NCBI GenBank assembly: GCA_001910725.1
Contig: MJGA01000003.1
Location: forward strand, 1,612,001-1,676,000
DNA from: Phanerodontia chrysosporium
Taxonomy: Eukaryota; Basidiomycota; Agaricomycetes; Polyporales; Phanerochaetaceae
DNA length: 64,000 nt
Direction: 5' to 3'
The position numbers were made by a program, and so were the translations under genes. Below are positions 47,001 to 58,700 of the stretch, one piece after another (within the stretch, counting starts at the first letter, position 1; each line of letters opens with the position of its first letter). The notes beneath the pieces are model-generated. The model had not been told where the DNA came from and searched no databases. It saw nothing but the letters and a program-made list of their open reading frames with translations.

Positions 47001-47237
47001 CTTTCCCAAATCCAGAAATGGCTGCGCGTTGGGGTCCGAGAGTAGATACGAGAGGAGAGTGAGATCGCCGAAGATGCAGGCGCGTGTGAGGCAGTGGTTC
47101 ACGAGTTCTGTCTTCTGGGCAGGTGACAAGCCGACGTTAGGGGAAAGCAAGTGCGAGAGCTGCGACGGTGTGGGGTATAGAGGTTGTAGATCTGGCTCGA
47201 CCGTCAAATCAATCCCGTTGAGCGACGTGGACGCCAT
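44097..47237 (-). CDS. Ankyrin-repeat and DIL (dilute) domain protein
   Basis: About 880 aa in ten or so exons. The N-terminus (MASTSLNGIDLTVEPDLQPL) leads into ankyrin repeats: ACIFGDLTLLSYLLSDP, DEDGLGLISTTILGFG, CVRLLIAEGADVTLPDNAG, WVSLHHAALLAPPTLVSHLL, RRNTTALDIVTAHS. An acidic segment (EADSDSYSETSDDDDEAMSE in outline) follows. The DIL domain includes ANALYMLSRFACLNCDDHW, LSCLVFWLYNVTVWLHLMRC, LEEILNSVFVFIIRFAERR, SFMTALHTFLTMADINP, SQVMYWAAC and RAVQIGMNIGVIEEWIS. In myosin V this domain binds cargo; here there is no motor, so it may be a cargo or trafficking adaptor. Its tail (MGERERDRTEDSPSLN onward) is disordered. All joins seen are in frame. The exact function in fungi is not known to me. 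Confidence 0.8.
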
Positions 47238-47572
47238 TGGTAGCGTGCCTTCTGAATAGCAAAGGGTCCGGACGCGAAGAACGTGGGGTCGGTGGATGAC
47301 CGGACGCGGTAGCGAGGGAAACGCTCCAGTACCACGCAACCTGCAAGGTCAACTTCAGCCGAACAATCGTGTGCGTTGTATACGACATACAGTCTCCGCG
47401 ATGTAGAGGCCAAGTGCAGATTACGGATGACGATCCGGTCTGTCAGCCGCAGGAGCCTGGTAGAGGTCGACTTGAGGTAGCCTGTTACGGAGGCAATTGA
47501 CCTGTTATGGGCGTCTAAATAGGTTTTCCATCCTTACCTCTCTCTCTCTCTACGCCTTTGTACACCAACTCC

Positions 47573-48395
47573 ATGCCACTTGCAAAAAGACCGCGCCGAG
47601 ATCCAGAAGACGAGTCGGAGGCGAGCCATGCCCGAGACAGCGATGCTTCAAGGGATGCTGGCTCAGAGGACGACGCCCGGTACGAGGACTCTTCCGGCCC
47701 TGAATCTTCTGGCGGTGAAGGGAGCGACTCGCCAGACACTGAAGATGAGATTGCCGACGCAAAACGAGCAAAGTCCAAGAAGACTCTTAAGCGGAAGCGT
47801 CGGGCTACTGACGCCACACATTTCGGTGCCGCACTGCAGTCTCTGCTGAGCACGGACGCGCCCTCTACTCAGCCGCTCTCTCTCAAGCCTTCGATCGCTC
47901 GAAAACGCAATGACGAGAAGTTGGAGGCGAAAGGAAAGAAGGTCCTCCAGATAGAGAGGAAAGAGAAGGAAGAAAAGGGTCGCATAAAAGACGTGATCGG
48001 TGGCTGGGGAGGTGAGAGTGAGAGAGCGTTACGGAAAGTAGCTCAGCGTGGAGGTGCGTGGCATGCATCGTCCTTATGCCAACGGTACTGACTTTCACCA
48101 AGTCATCAAGCTGTTCAACGTCATACAGCAGGCTCAAGCGCAAGTCAGCGCAGCTGAAGAAAGCTTAAAAGCTCAACGAGGCTCAGGCAAGCCCACCCTT
48201 CCCGCGCCCTCACTGTCGAAAATCAAGGGAAAGAGAAAAGAGAAGCAGAAGAGCAACTATCTTGGCCGGCCTGCCGAAGGTGAGGTGCACGCTGTCTCAC
48301 CAAATCGCTGGTACTGACACCATGATGTAGCCCTCGTTGGTCAGGATGACTTCCTCAACAGCATCCGGTCAGGAGAGATAGTAGCGAAGGCATGA
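47573..48395 (+). CDS. RRP15: Ribosomal RNA-processing protein RRP15 homologue
   Basis: Nucleolar factor needed for maturation of pre-60S particles and cleavage in ITS1. Three exons give about 240 aa. A long acidic/serine N-terminus with a nuclear-signal-like start (MPLAKRPRRDPEDES) leads into the conserved part: FGAALQSLLSTDAPST, QIERKEKEEKGRIKD, RALRKVAQRGVIKLFNVIQ, QQAQAQVSAAEES. The C-terminus is the family signature QDDFLNSIRSGEIVAKA. Introns (about 55 and 48 nt) split the Gly-Val and Glu-Ala codons. The gene diverges from the ankyrin-DIL gene with 336 bp between starts, and GID8 follows it on the same strand about 350 bp downstream. Confidence 0.9.
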
Positions 48396-48741
48396 GCTGG
48401 CCTCATGAGTTTGTCTCCCACTCATGCCTACGTTGCGTTCTGTCTACTCGCGAGTCCAGGGGTTCGCAATATCCGGTTATACTTGGTACGGCCATGCATG
48501 CCTTTCGTGCGTAAGAACGCACGTCCCTCTACAGCCAGTAGTAGCAATCATGCACTCACATCTACCGAGAACCTGTCATTTATCGTCGCCTGTACTGTAC
48601 CCATATTCGTTGCACTAGAGACACTTCCTGTTCCTACCTCCTAGCGCTTATGCGCGCGTCTACATGACGGTGTCACGGAACGCCTGCCCTAAAGCTAAGG
48701 ATTTCCATAAAGCGCGGCGGTCTTGCTTTCTTGAGGATCCT

Positions 48742-49821
48742 ATGGTCAGTAATGCTCGCCTTCCGTGTCTACGAACTTCACGCTTATAGTTAAGCACCGA
48801 AACAGTCATCGTCCAAGATAACAGTTCGTCAGGAGGAATGGGAGAGGCGTCTGCATGATGTGAATGTGTCCAAACAGTGAGTGTTCGCTCCGTTCTGCTT
48901 CTTTCTACAACTATGATGATAAACATCATTGGGAATCTCGCTGAGACACCTTGATGAGATAAAAGTATTGCATGTATTACCTGACTTCTTCTGGCCTCTG
49001 TTGCTGTATGTTCAGCCATGCTAACCGCGCCTCGTTTCAGTGACCTCAACCGTCTGGTAATGGACTACCTTGTCATCGAAGGTTTCAAGTCGGCTGCTGA
49101 AGAGTTCAGTCGTGAAGCTGGGCTTCTTGCCCCAGTAGATCTGGACAGCATCGAAAGTCGGATGAATATCCGGGAGGCTCTACAGCGTGGCGATGTCGGC
49201 GAGGCGATTGCCCGTGTCAACGACTTGAACCCTGAGGTGAGTCCGTATTCTCTCTTTGGCGGAGTGTCGAGGGGGCGACGGGATTAAAAACTTTCATGCA
49301 CCACTCTCAGACCCTAGGGTCGGTGATGAAACGAAACCAAAACTTCAGTCTTCAATATGATCTGCTCCCTTGCGCCTCGATATCTTGAAATCGTTGCTGA
49401 CGTCTTACAGATTTTAGACACGAATCCCGCCTTGTACTTCCGTCTCCAGCAGCAGAAGCTCATCGAGTACATCCGTCAAGGGAAGGTCGCTGAAGCTCTG
49501 GAGTTCGCCCAAGCAGAGCTGGCTCCGCGTGGTGAGGAGAGCCCTGAGTTCCTCGCTGAGCTGGAGAAGACGATGGCCCTGCTCGCATTCGAGTCCTCTC
49601 CGTCGGCTCCACAGTCCATTCTGGAACTCTTGTCTCCTGCTCAGCGTCTGAAGACGGCAGGCGAAGTCAACGCCGCCATCCTCGAGAGCTTCAGTCAAGG
49701 CAAGGATGCGAAGCTCGTGGGACTCCTCAAGCTCCTTTGCTGGGGTGAGACGATGTTGGAGCAGAAGGCTGACTTCCCGAAGTTGGATCTGACTGAGGGA
49801 ACTTTTGCCAAACCTCGCTGA
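48742..49821 (+). CDS. GID8: GID8 (TWA1) homologue, LisH-CTLH subunit of the GID/CTLH ubiquitin ligase
   Basis: Scaffold subunit of the GID/CTLH E3 ligase, which in yeast degrades gluconeogenic enzymes. The protein is about 235 aa. The start is MSSSKITVRQEEWERRL; the ATG (48742-48744) is the last codon of exon 1, followed at once by a GTCAGT donor. LisH: LNRLVMDYLVIEGFKSAAEEF. CTLH: MNIREALQRGDVGEAIARVN, then LYFRLQQQKLIEYIRQGK and VAEALEFAQAELAP. CRA region: LEKTMALLAFESSPSAP and VNAAILESFSQGKDAKLVGLLKLL in outline. The intron at 48877-49040 carries a box C/D snoRNA and the intron ending at 49410 may carry another, so GID8 doubles as a snoRNA host. Identification is firm; the isolated ATG is inferred. 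Confidence 0.9.
48909..48988 (+). ncRNA. Box C/D snoRNA in the GID8 intron, guides to 18S and 25S rRNA
   Basis: Box C ATGATGA (48913-48919), D' CTGA (48941-48944), C' TTGATGA (48951-48957) and D CTGA (48981-48984) lie in the intron 48877-49040 in the sense orientation. The sequence before D (GCATGTATTA) is complementary to UAAUACAUGC of 18S rRNA, near the sites guided by human SNORD44/45. The fifth base before D pairs with a U. The sequence before D' (TGGGAATCTCG) is complementary to CGAGAUUCCCA of 25S rRNA, fifth base pairing with an A. rRNA sequences are from memory. Size, boxes and two rRNA matches of 10-11 nt make chance unlikely. No long terminal stem is seen. Confidence 0.8.
49320..49403 (+). 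ncRNA. Possible second box C/D snoRNA in a later GID8 intron
   Basis: Box C-like GTGATGA (49323-49329) and box D CTGA (49397-49400) frame about 75 nt just before the acceptor at 49410. A weak C' (ATGATC, about 49357) is present but no clear D'. The bases before D (TTGAAATCGTTG) do not match an rRNA stretch I can recall. Treat as a candidate only. Confidence 0.3.
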
Positions 49822-50590
49822 CACCGTGTACCGGTCTTCTGTTTGTTTTGCATCATGTATATACTAGCTGTACAATCTGGAATTTGGAAGCCATTGTCTC
49901 TGAGATAAAGGTGCGATGTCGACTAGTGGACATGTAACTGGCGCGGGTGGCACGCCGGCAGAACGGCAGACGACGCGCGGGCGACACCACTGCTTCGCGG
50001 AAGACCGGAGAGAACGGAGGGTGGTTCCCAATCGGCCAGCACGGCCAGAAAGCATGCGAGATCGTGTTCAGTGCCTCGCGGCTTCCACGAGCAGGGGTGG
50101 CAATATTGCACCGCGGGCATGGGGTGGATGACGGGGCACGCTTGGGACGACCGTGGCCGTTGAGATACGGGATGGATATGAGATGCTCGAGAGTTCGATT
50201 CGAACGATGGTGCGATATGAGCGCTGAGGATGGGCAGATGGACAAAGCATCTGCGAGAACGAACGGAGGTCGTCGTCGGAGTGTCAGAGGGCTCGCACGG
50301 TCGGTGGTAACGTGCATCCGCCGGTCCCTTGGCGGTTGGCGCCTGCACTTTCGTCTGCCTTAGGCGTCGTCTCGTCGCGTTGGCCGGCCTTCCCTCCCTC
50401 TCATCGCTGCGGCCCCTCGTCTCCTCATCTCCGCGGCCGCCAGCCCTGCCAGAGCCCCTGGACTCGAGGGCTGCTTCTCAGGCTCGAAGCCCCCCCTTGT
50501 CGTCTCTCCTTTCTCTTCTCTGCCTGTCCGACCACAGCTTCACGCTATCCGCACCTTGTGTCTATCACACACACCCGGGTCGTCGTCGCG
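49822..50590. other. Intergenic region, 5' UTR/promoter of the BCK1-like gene
   Basis: About 770 bp. The last 200 bp before 50591 are pyrimidine-rich (CTCTCC-type tracts), as often seen ahead of fungal starts, and open frames there show no domain. No other feature recognised. Confidence 0.4.
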
Positions 50591-53500
50591 ATGTCCGACG
50601 AACTAAAATTATCAACATCGAAGCCTCGCAGACCTCGCCCCCGTATCCTTGTCGTCAATAATCCTGGTCCGGACTCAAGCAGCAGCGATGAGGACCAGAT
50701 TCTTCACAGCACCTTTGACCGGGACTCCCCATCCAACACGTCCACACCCTCGTTCACGGATAGACCACACGGCCCTCCGATTCAACACCCTCCACCATTG
50801 ACAACAAACCTACCGGAGGTTTCTAGACCTTATCCTTCCTCTCGGTCTAATCCGTCCAACCCTGCTCTTTCTTCGCCCTCTAGCACGAGCTCTAGGGCAT
50901 TCGAGTCTACACCTCCACCCAGTACTCCAGGTCAGAGCCACCATTCTGAGGACATCTCTAATGAAGGCACTTTGCGACAAGAGCCTGTGGTGGTACCGTA
51001 TCCTGACGCAAGCGACATCACTCCTCCTAGTGCTAGTTCCCGGCCGGGAGGGATGTTCAATCGGCTTAGATTTGCTCGATCTGGGCATACACGCAGGTCG
51101 TCGAACACGACGAGGCCCGCCGCAGTACGTACCTTTGCAATTATCTACCCGCGTGCAAGTTTACCGACATTGTTTCAAGTCACCAACGGCGTCCATTCCC
51201 GAATCATATACTACGCAGCAGAATGGACACAGCGGGAGCCGTGCAAGTCCGTCGGAGCGAGTAACGTTGCTTGTCACAACTGATGCTGAGCATTTGGTGA
51301 CTGTGGATGTTACCGGAGCAACCGACGCTGCATTTATACGAGAGCGAATATTCACAAAGGTGCGCCCATCGCGCTTCCTTCTTCGGTAGCAATATACTGA
51401 ACACATCAATAGCTGCAAATTCCGGACGATGAACAGAGGCGGTACTCTATCTATCGCACCGAAATTGGCAGGTTCGCCATCGGCGAAGCCCTAACGGATG
51501 AACAATTGCTTGAGCTGTATCGTGAACGCGGTGACGAGCGGGGGTCCATCAAACTTCTCGTATCGCACACACATGCTGCCGTGCACGAACCTGCCATTCC
51601 TCACGAAGTTAGTCAGTCTTCACCCCCAGTGCACACGATTACTCCTCCCGTCCTTCCGCAGCACAATTATCCCCCACTCCGTCCGCGTAGAAGGTCGAGG
51701 TCGAGGCGAGGTAGCATGTCGTCTGCTAGTGAGCGGCTTCCCGATCCAGCCGCAGGTTACGAAGCATCAGTGTCAGATGATCTGGACCATGCAGAACGTG
51801 AGCCGCGACGACCTACAATTCGTGCGTTACCACAGCAGCCCTCGGCACCTCGTCAACCTCTGCCTCCCCGGCCGAGGTCGCCAGGCGGGAACAGCTATGG
51901 TCGAGCTTTGTCTCCTGGCGGCTTGATGTCTCCAGACCGCGTCAGGCTGCCACAGGACGGTTCCAGTCTTAGGCCCGACTGGAATCGTGGCGCTGTACTC
52001 ACGACCCCTCCTTCGACATCTCCAGACGTGGCACGGCCCCGGGACGCGTTTCTGCCACCAGCCTGGCCAGCACATGGACGTTCAGGGTCTGATGCTGCCC
52101 TGGAGTGTGAGCGTACAGGGCCTTTGATCGACTTTGGTCCAGAGCATGACCGATGGCGGCGTGCTCGTGAAGATGAAGACAGGGAGAAAGAAGAACGCGA
52201 AAAACAACGGCGCCGGGAAGGGCAACTTCGCAAAGAGCCAGCACTGCGGCGGCCCAAACACCCACTCCATGAAACGGCAGAGACAGATCGACGACGTGGT
52301 GAATGGATGCTGGTCCCCCGTGATGTACATTCGAGTGGTTACCGGAAGGAACGTCCTCCGACGCCCCAGGAGTCCAGACCTTCTCCTTCTCGGCACCAGA
52401 ACTTTCCTACTTTCAACCTGGCTATGCCCTCACGTCCACCACCCCCGCCACCTGGTTCGGGCGATACGAGGGAGCGCAACAAGCGACAGGCTGGAAAGGC
52501 TGTTCCAGCATCCTATGTCATCTCCTACAAAGGCCCGCAAATTGGTGGTAAGGCTGATGTTGCCCCGGCTCCACAGTCTCCGCCGCCGCCTCCGCCGCCG
52601 CCGTTCACCAATCGACTTATGAAGAGCACGGGCGACATGCGCGCGCAATATAAGGCTCAGGCGACATCATCCACGGGACGGTCTAGACCCAACAACATAC
52701 CTCTACCGCTGAAGGCGGGGTCTTCGAGCAACACTAGTGTTGTCGATCAACTCAACACTGGTGGGTCCTACCACCCGGAAGGTATATCCACCTCATATCA
52801 TGAATCCCCTCTGTACGAGATGGGTGCCATGAAAGGTTTCGAGTCCACACGATACCCTGCCCTATCGCCGAGCTCAGCTCACTACTCGCCGCCGCCATCT
52901 CGACCAGTTGGTTCAACTGTGCAACCGACGTCCCAGCAAGGTGGCTCTAACTACTTGCTCGCATCATCGTCGTCGTCGTCGTCTTCTACGCAAGAGCCTT
53001 ACCCCAGACCTCACTCCTCAACTGGTAACGCTCCCTCCACTTCCCCATATCGCTCAACACGCGCTTTGCAGTCACCCAATGGTGTTGACGCTACTTCACC
53101 GGAGACGTCCCAGCACCGTCCGTCTCCTCAAGGTGCATCCTATTACCAGGGCACAGGGACAGCGTACCGTGATGAGTACTACTACTCCGGCACTAACTTC
53201 GGACCAAGGCCAAACCCCTCGCATTCACGGCATGAGCGTTCAAATACGGATAGTCTCAATACCCTTGAGCATTCCACCTTAGCGCGAGTGCCTCGGACCC
53301 CACCTCGCAGTCCAATCAGTGGCAGAACTCCACCTCTGGACCCGAAGCCTGAGAGCCTGCAAGTGCAGCGCACTCTTTCTTCTCTTCCGGTGCAGGAAGA
53401 TGAGACACCATCGTCTTCCGAGAACACCGTGCGGCGTGACGAGTACAAGAATATCGTGCGCATGCTGGCGGGCTCTTCTTCTGTGTCCGGTTCAGGATCC

Positions 53501-55415
53501 AATACTATGGTTCCCACTCGGTCGGTCTACACTACTACCAACTCGAGTTTGAACGCACCCAGCGGTCTGTTCGACGATAGGTCGATATCGAGCACTGTGT
53601 CGTCTACTGGTCACAGCTCAGTGCCTTCCGATGACTCCGACAGCGAAGCCGGTACGATCTGGGCGAAGGCTCCCCCGAAGGCAGTGAACGGTTCACGCCC
53701 CGTACTTACACCCATCGATACTGAAAGGTCGTCGTCTCAGCAATCTTCCACACCTCGCGACAATTCACGACAGCCGCCCTCGAACTTCCCACCCCCGCCG
53801 GGTTACATTCCCGATTCGCCTCCTCTTCGCAAAGTTGGTCGAAGCAACGCTATCAGTGGCAAAAACCTGAAAGACCAGCGCATCAGCAGGTTCGACAACA
53901 ACTTCGACGTCACTTGGGCACCACGTCCACCTCCAGAGGAAGTGTTGGAACGTCTACAAGAGTATTTTCCGGAGCACGATGTTGATGAACCTGTTATCGA
54001 TGCGCCGTCCGGTGGCACCTCGCCGACGTCGACGACTCCTGACAACGTTCCAGTCCCGGCGACTGAAAAGCGTTCTCGACACAAGAAGTCCATACGTGTC
54101 GTTGCCGCCGAGCGTAGACGCATCGACCGCAGTTCGCACCCGGAACCCACGAATAACGGAGCAGGTGCAGCACTACGAAAGCGGAATACGAAGCTTTGGG
54201 GCAGCCGGCTAGAGGAGGTGCCGACGTATGAACAAGCGCATCTACAAAAGCCTGTTCCTAGTGCCAGTGACTCTTCTCCTGGCACTGCGAAGCGTGAGTC
54301 CGCCCGTAACTATTCCCATATCCCGATCTGACTTGTCTTGTGGACCCTAGCCATATTCCGTTGGGTTCGCGGCGAGCTGATCGGCAAGGGTACCTACGGC
54401 AAGGTGTACCTAGCCCTCAATGCCACGACGGGAGAGATGATCGCCGTCAAGCAAGTTGAGATCCCTCGGACTGCTAGCGACAAGAACGACTCCCGCCAGG
54501 TTTCCGTCGTCGAAGCGTTGAAACTTGAGTCCGAGACATTGAAAGACCTCGATCATCCGAACATCGTACAATACCTTGGTTTTGAGGAGACGCCAACGTT
54601 CCTGAGCATGTAAGGGATCTCGTGGCACGTACACATATATGTCTAACTTGGGTTCCAGTTTCCTGGAGTATGTGCCTGGTGGCTCGATCGCAAGCTGCCT
54701 CCGAAAGTACGGCAAATTCGACGAGGATGTGACCAAGTCGTTCACCGGTCAGATCCTAAGTGGTCTGGAATATCTACATTCCAAAGGAATATTGCATCGG
54801 GTAAGCGCCCCAAGCTAGAAAGGCGCCAGTAATTGACCCTGATCGCTCGGTAGGACTTGAAGGCGGATAACATCCTGGTCGAGACGACTGGAATATGCAA
54901 AATTTCGGACTTCGGCATCTCCAAACGCACCGATGATATTGACATGGCCGGTGCCTACACGTCTATGCAAGGCACGGTCTTCTGGATGGCACCGGAAGTT
55001 ATCGACGCGAACAAAAAGGGTTACAATTCCAAGATTGACATCTGGAGTGTGGGCTGCGTGGTCTTCGAGATGTGGACAGGGGAACGTCCGTGGAGCGGCA
55101 AGGAGGCGATGGCCGTTCTGCTCCAAGTAAGCATCGTCGACAGGATCCGAACCTTCCGCGATTCTAATCTCCTTCAGCTATATCAAACTAAGCAAGGTCC
55201 TCCTGTACCGAAGAACATCACTTTGTCACCGCTTGCGGACGACTTCCGCAAGAAATGCTTCGCGATGTGCGCCTCATTCTAAGCTGTCATGACCGCGCGA
55301 TGTACTGACTAGCGTCGCCCGAAGGAACCCTGACGAACGCCCGACTGCTGCAGAATTACGACTTCATCCATACCTTGAGCTCCCACCGGATTGGGCCTTC
55401 AACAGTTTCAAGTAG
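50591..55415 (+). CDS. BCK1: MAP kinase kinase kinase, Bck1-type (cell wall integrity pathway)
   Basis: Serine/threonine kinase that in yeasts acts between protein kinase C and the Mkk/Slt2 module. Protein of about 1,440 aa. An N-terminal disordered part ([18 protein letters not shown]) contains a ubiquitin-like/RA-like region ([41 protein letters not shown]). About 850 residues of Ser/Pro-rich sequence with polyproline runs follow. The kinase domain is C-terminal: [14 protein letters not shown] (P-loop), MIAVKQVE (ATP Lys), [18 protein letters not shown] (catalytic loop), ISDFGISK (DFG), [28 protein letters not shown], and [15 protein letters not shown] at the end. All catalytic residues are present. 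Short introns fall within the kinase domain; the last intron position (near 55275-55325) is approximate. Confidence 0.92.
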
Positions 55416-55687
55416 AGCTTACGGACTGCACCCTATTCTTCTCTCTCGCGCTACTCATGGTCTTTAGGTGTCTTGTCTTATACCATGCTTCATACCATTC
55501 TATATCACATGTTGAGATTGTACGCACGCATTCCACCGCAGATATCCTACCAGGCTATAACACTGTATCTTCTAATGCACGCATTGCTTTTATTAAAACA
55601 CTTCTTCCACAAGCAGTTGACGCGAGCCGCTAGTGACTGCGCACTAGAGATGACATCATCAAATCAACCATCGAACATAGTCGCCCT

Positions 55688-55693
55688 TATATA
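55688..55693 (+). promoter_or_regulatory. Putative TATA box of the IQM-like gene
   Basis: TATATA 60 bp upstream of the chosen start at 55754, in the sequence CCTTATATACCC. Position fits a TATA element and also supports the start choice. Confidence 0.4.
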
Positions 55694-55753
55694 CCCTCCA
55701 ACCTGCGTGCATACCATCATGTCCAAGCCGCTGGTCTGCATATCTCAGCTCTC

Positions 55754-58700
55754 ATGCGCATTGCGAACCCTGGCGCGTCCCTGAAGCACTCGAGCTACGC
55801 TTACTTCACACCTGCACTCACCGAGGACGACGTCGAAACACTTGCACGCGAGAACGCCGCCATCAGGATTCAGCGCGTGTGGAGGGGGAAGAGGAGGAGG
55901 GAGCACCTAAGTACCGGCTTCCTCTGGACAGACCTCGTCACACACGCGCGATTCCAAGTGCGTAGAAAGCCGACAGCTGCCTACCACATCCTCCAACTAT
56001 GTCTAACAGGTAGATCGAAATGCCGCGGAGCAGGGCAGAAACACGGCCAAAGAACGCTTGCGCAGAGCGATCTTCCTTGCCATGAGGCTGCAAGATGGCA
56101 ACCAGATGCTCGCTGACTCAGGGGTCCATGATAGTGGTGCAGCGAAGAAATACCTCGAGTCTCAGCACTGGCTGGAGCTTATTGATGGGTAAGTCGAAAC
56201 TGGCTATTATGAGGACCAGGTTTAGTTACTGTCATTGAATTCAGTAAGCATCGCTACGGAGCGAATTGTAAGAGTGTTTCTTCTTGGTCGGTGACATCAA
56301 CTTATGAGCGACAAATAGTGAAGGTCTGTGACGACAATATACCTACCACAGATACTTGATTGACTCGCCTCTCAGTACTATCACAGGCGATGGCAACAGG
56401 ACGACACGGACCAGAATTTTTTCTACTGGTGGGTCATAGTATATTCGTTGAGCTCTGGCTCTTGGGCCCTCACCGGCTGCATTGCAGGTTAGACCGAGGA
56501 GGCGGGCGAATGTTATCTCTGAAGGAATGCCCACGAGAGCAATTGGAGCAAGAGGTAGTAGTGAACATATGCTGGGTCCAGACAGCGGCTGACAGTGGTA
56601 TCTCAATAGCGTATAGTGTACGTTCTCATACTTCCCTCTTGACTAGCACTAAGCATCAATGCTGTAGTTATCTGACCCCAGCTCAACGTATGTTCTGAAT
56701 CTGCAAGGTCTCGGCAGGCTCAAACGTCTCATGTCTATTTTCTCTCCCAGGCCTGAATTACCTCATCCAGATTGATAATGAAGGCAAGTTGCGATGGGCG
56801 GAAACTGGGGAACTGGTCGACACCACACCAGGTCGCTGGAAAGATGCTGGATGTGGTAGAGGCATTGTCCCCGTTCTCGAAAGGAGCAATGTCAGTATGA
56901 GCCATGGCACAAACGTCCGACGTACTGCGACTCGACCATCTAGCAGGTCATCTGACAGAGACATGACTTTACACTACTATCTGCCCACAGAGCCGATCAA
57001 GGTATCAAGTCGCATTAAGCATTGGCTTTGGCGTAACTTCACTCCACGAGGGCTTCTGGAACGTTTGTTGCGCGCCACGATACAGAAGGATACATGGATT
57101 TATGTTACTGTGAGCCTTGCTCTCAGTTGTATGTCACTGTAGAGTTCTGAGCCCTGATACGGTCTCAATGCAACCTAGGATAAGCAATGTAGGTGTTTGG
57201 CTCAGACCTTGCCCTTACAGTCCTGGATTGCTGACCAATGGCACTACAGTCAATATTTTCATTGGTATCAAGAGTGAGTTCTGAGTCCAGTACCTGATTA
57301 ATCATTAGCGCAGTGTTTCATAAAGCCTTCAGCACCGGAAGCCTTTCAGCACTCTTCGTTCCTTGGAGGTGGATTAGTGACCTCAGCAGGACTGATATCT
57401 GTCCACGAAGGAATCATACATAAATTATCACCTTTGTCGGGTCACTACAGGTAGGGACTATAATGATGGTTCGTCATTTAGGTGCATCATTTGACCTCAT
57501 ATATATTTTCCAGAACATCTACAGAAGTATGTATCATATTCACAGCGATTGTAACCACTGACCTCACAAAATTTCAAGCATTTTCAGTGTTGCCGGGTTC
57601 AGGTTCTGAACCTTGTTCAAACCTCGAACCCGTGGACCGGACCGTCGGTTCGGGCTCGGGTCCGGTGCGGTTCGTGCATGGAGGCCTGTGGTGCGGTTCG
57701 GGGTTCTGGACTCGACGGAACCGCAGTGAATTGGTGTGAATCGGTTCGAACCACCGAACTGCGTCGTCACGGAAGCATCAGTGAAAGGTAGAGTTTTGTA
57801 AGAAACTGCCCCATACCTAGATAGAATCGACGATTCTGCATGATTTTGTGCTGAGGTTGTGTGAAAGAAGCCAATTCCGGCTGTGAATCATCGCGCGAAG
57901 CATGTTCTTGGACACCTGCCCAACTAGGATAACGTTAGGCGCTGGTGTTCGTGTTCTCAACGTATGAACTGATATTACCTTTATAGCATCATGCCTCTGA
58001 GTACCTGATCCTCTCGCGGATGGCAAGGGATCACCTTGCCATTCAGGGATCTGTGGTCGCTTCAGAGCGAGCGTTCTCGAGTGGTAAGATTACAGGTACT
58101 GCACGCCGCAATTGTCTCACGTTTGAGGCGCTGCAGCTACTCAAAGACGGGTACCGTACAGGCTTAGTAGACGTTTCGGTGCAGGCGCAGCAGGCTGCGC
58201 ACCTTGTACTCGATTCTGAAGACGAGCTTTAGTGTCTTACATTGTATTTCTTTACTCTTAATGTTTATTTTACTTGAACACGGACCTCAGAACACTGTCG
58301 AGTGCAATGGCAGAGGCATGGCGAGCAGCGCGAGTACAGCCTGCGGTTAAGAGTCCACTGGGTCCCGGCAGTATCTGGGGTCCTGCCACGCTGGTACTGG
58401 CGCTGTGCCTTTCATGCTCACTCTGCCGCACCGTTCGAGCTGTACTCGCAATCTCAGGGCGTCGCACAAAGGTATGTAGCATATATATCACCATATTTAT
58501 ACTAATAGATGTGGTTCTAGGTTCGAACCTGCTCGTGAACCCGAACCGGACCCTTGAACCTGTTCGGCAAGGGTCCAGTTCAGGTTCAGGTTCGGGTTCA
58601 GCCTTCAGGTTCAATGAACCGAACTAAACCGAACCCTGGCAACACTAATTGCATTTCCATTGCTTCCTTGACATTCTGGAGGAACGTGGGATCGACATGC

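Noticed and set aside
58274..58627. 117-codon plus-strand open frame inside the hAT element
   Set aside because: Not transposase-like; it ends in the subterminal repeat, which produces the GSGSGS-type sequence by chance.
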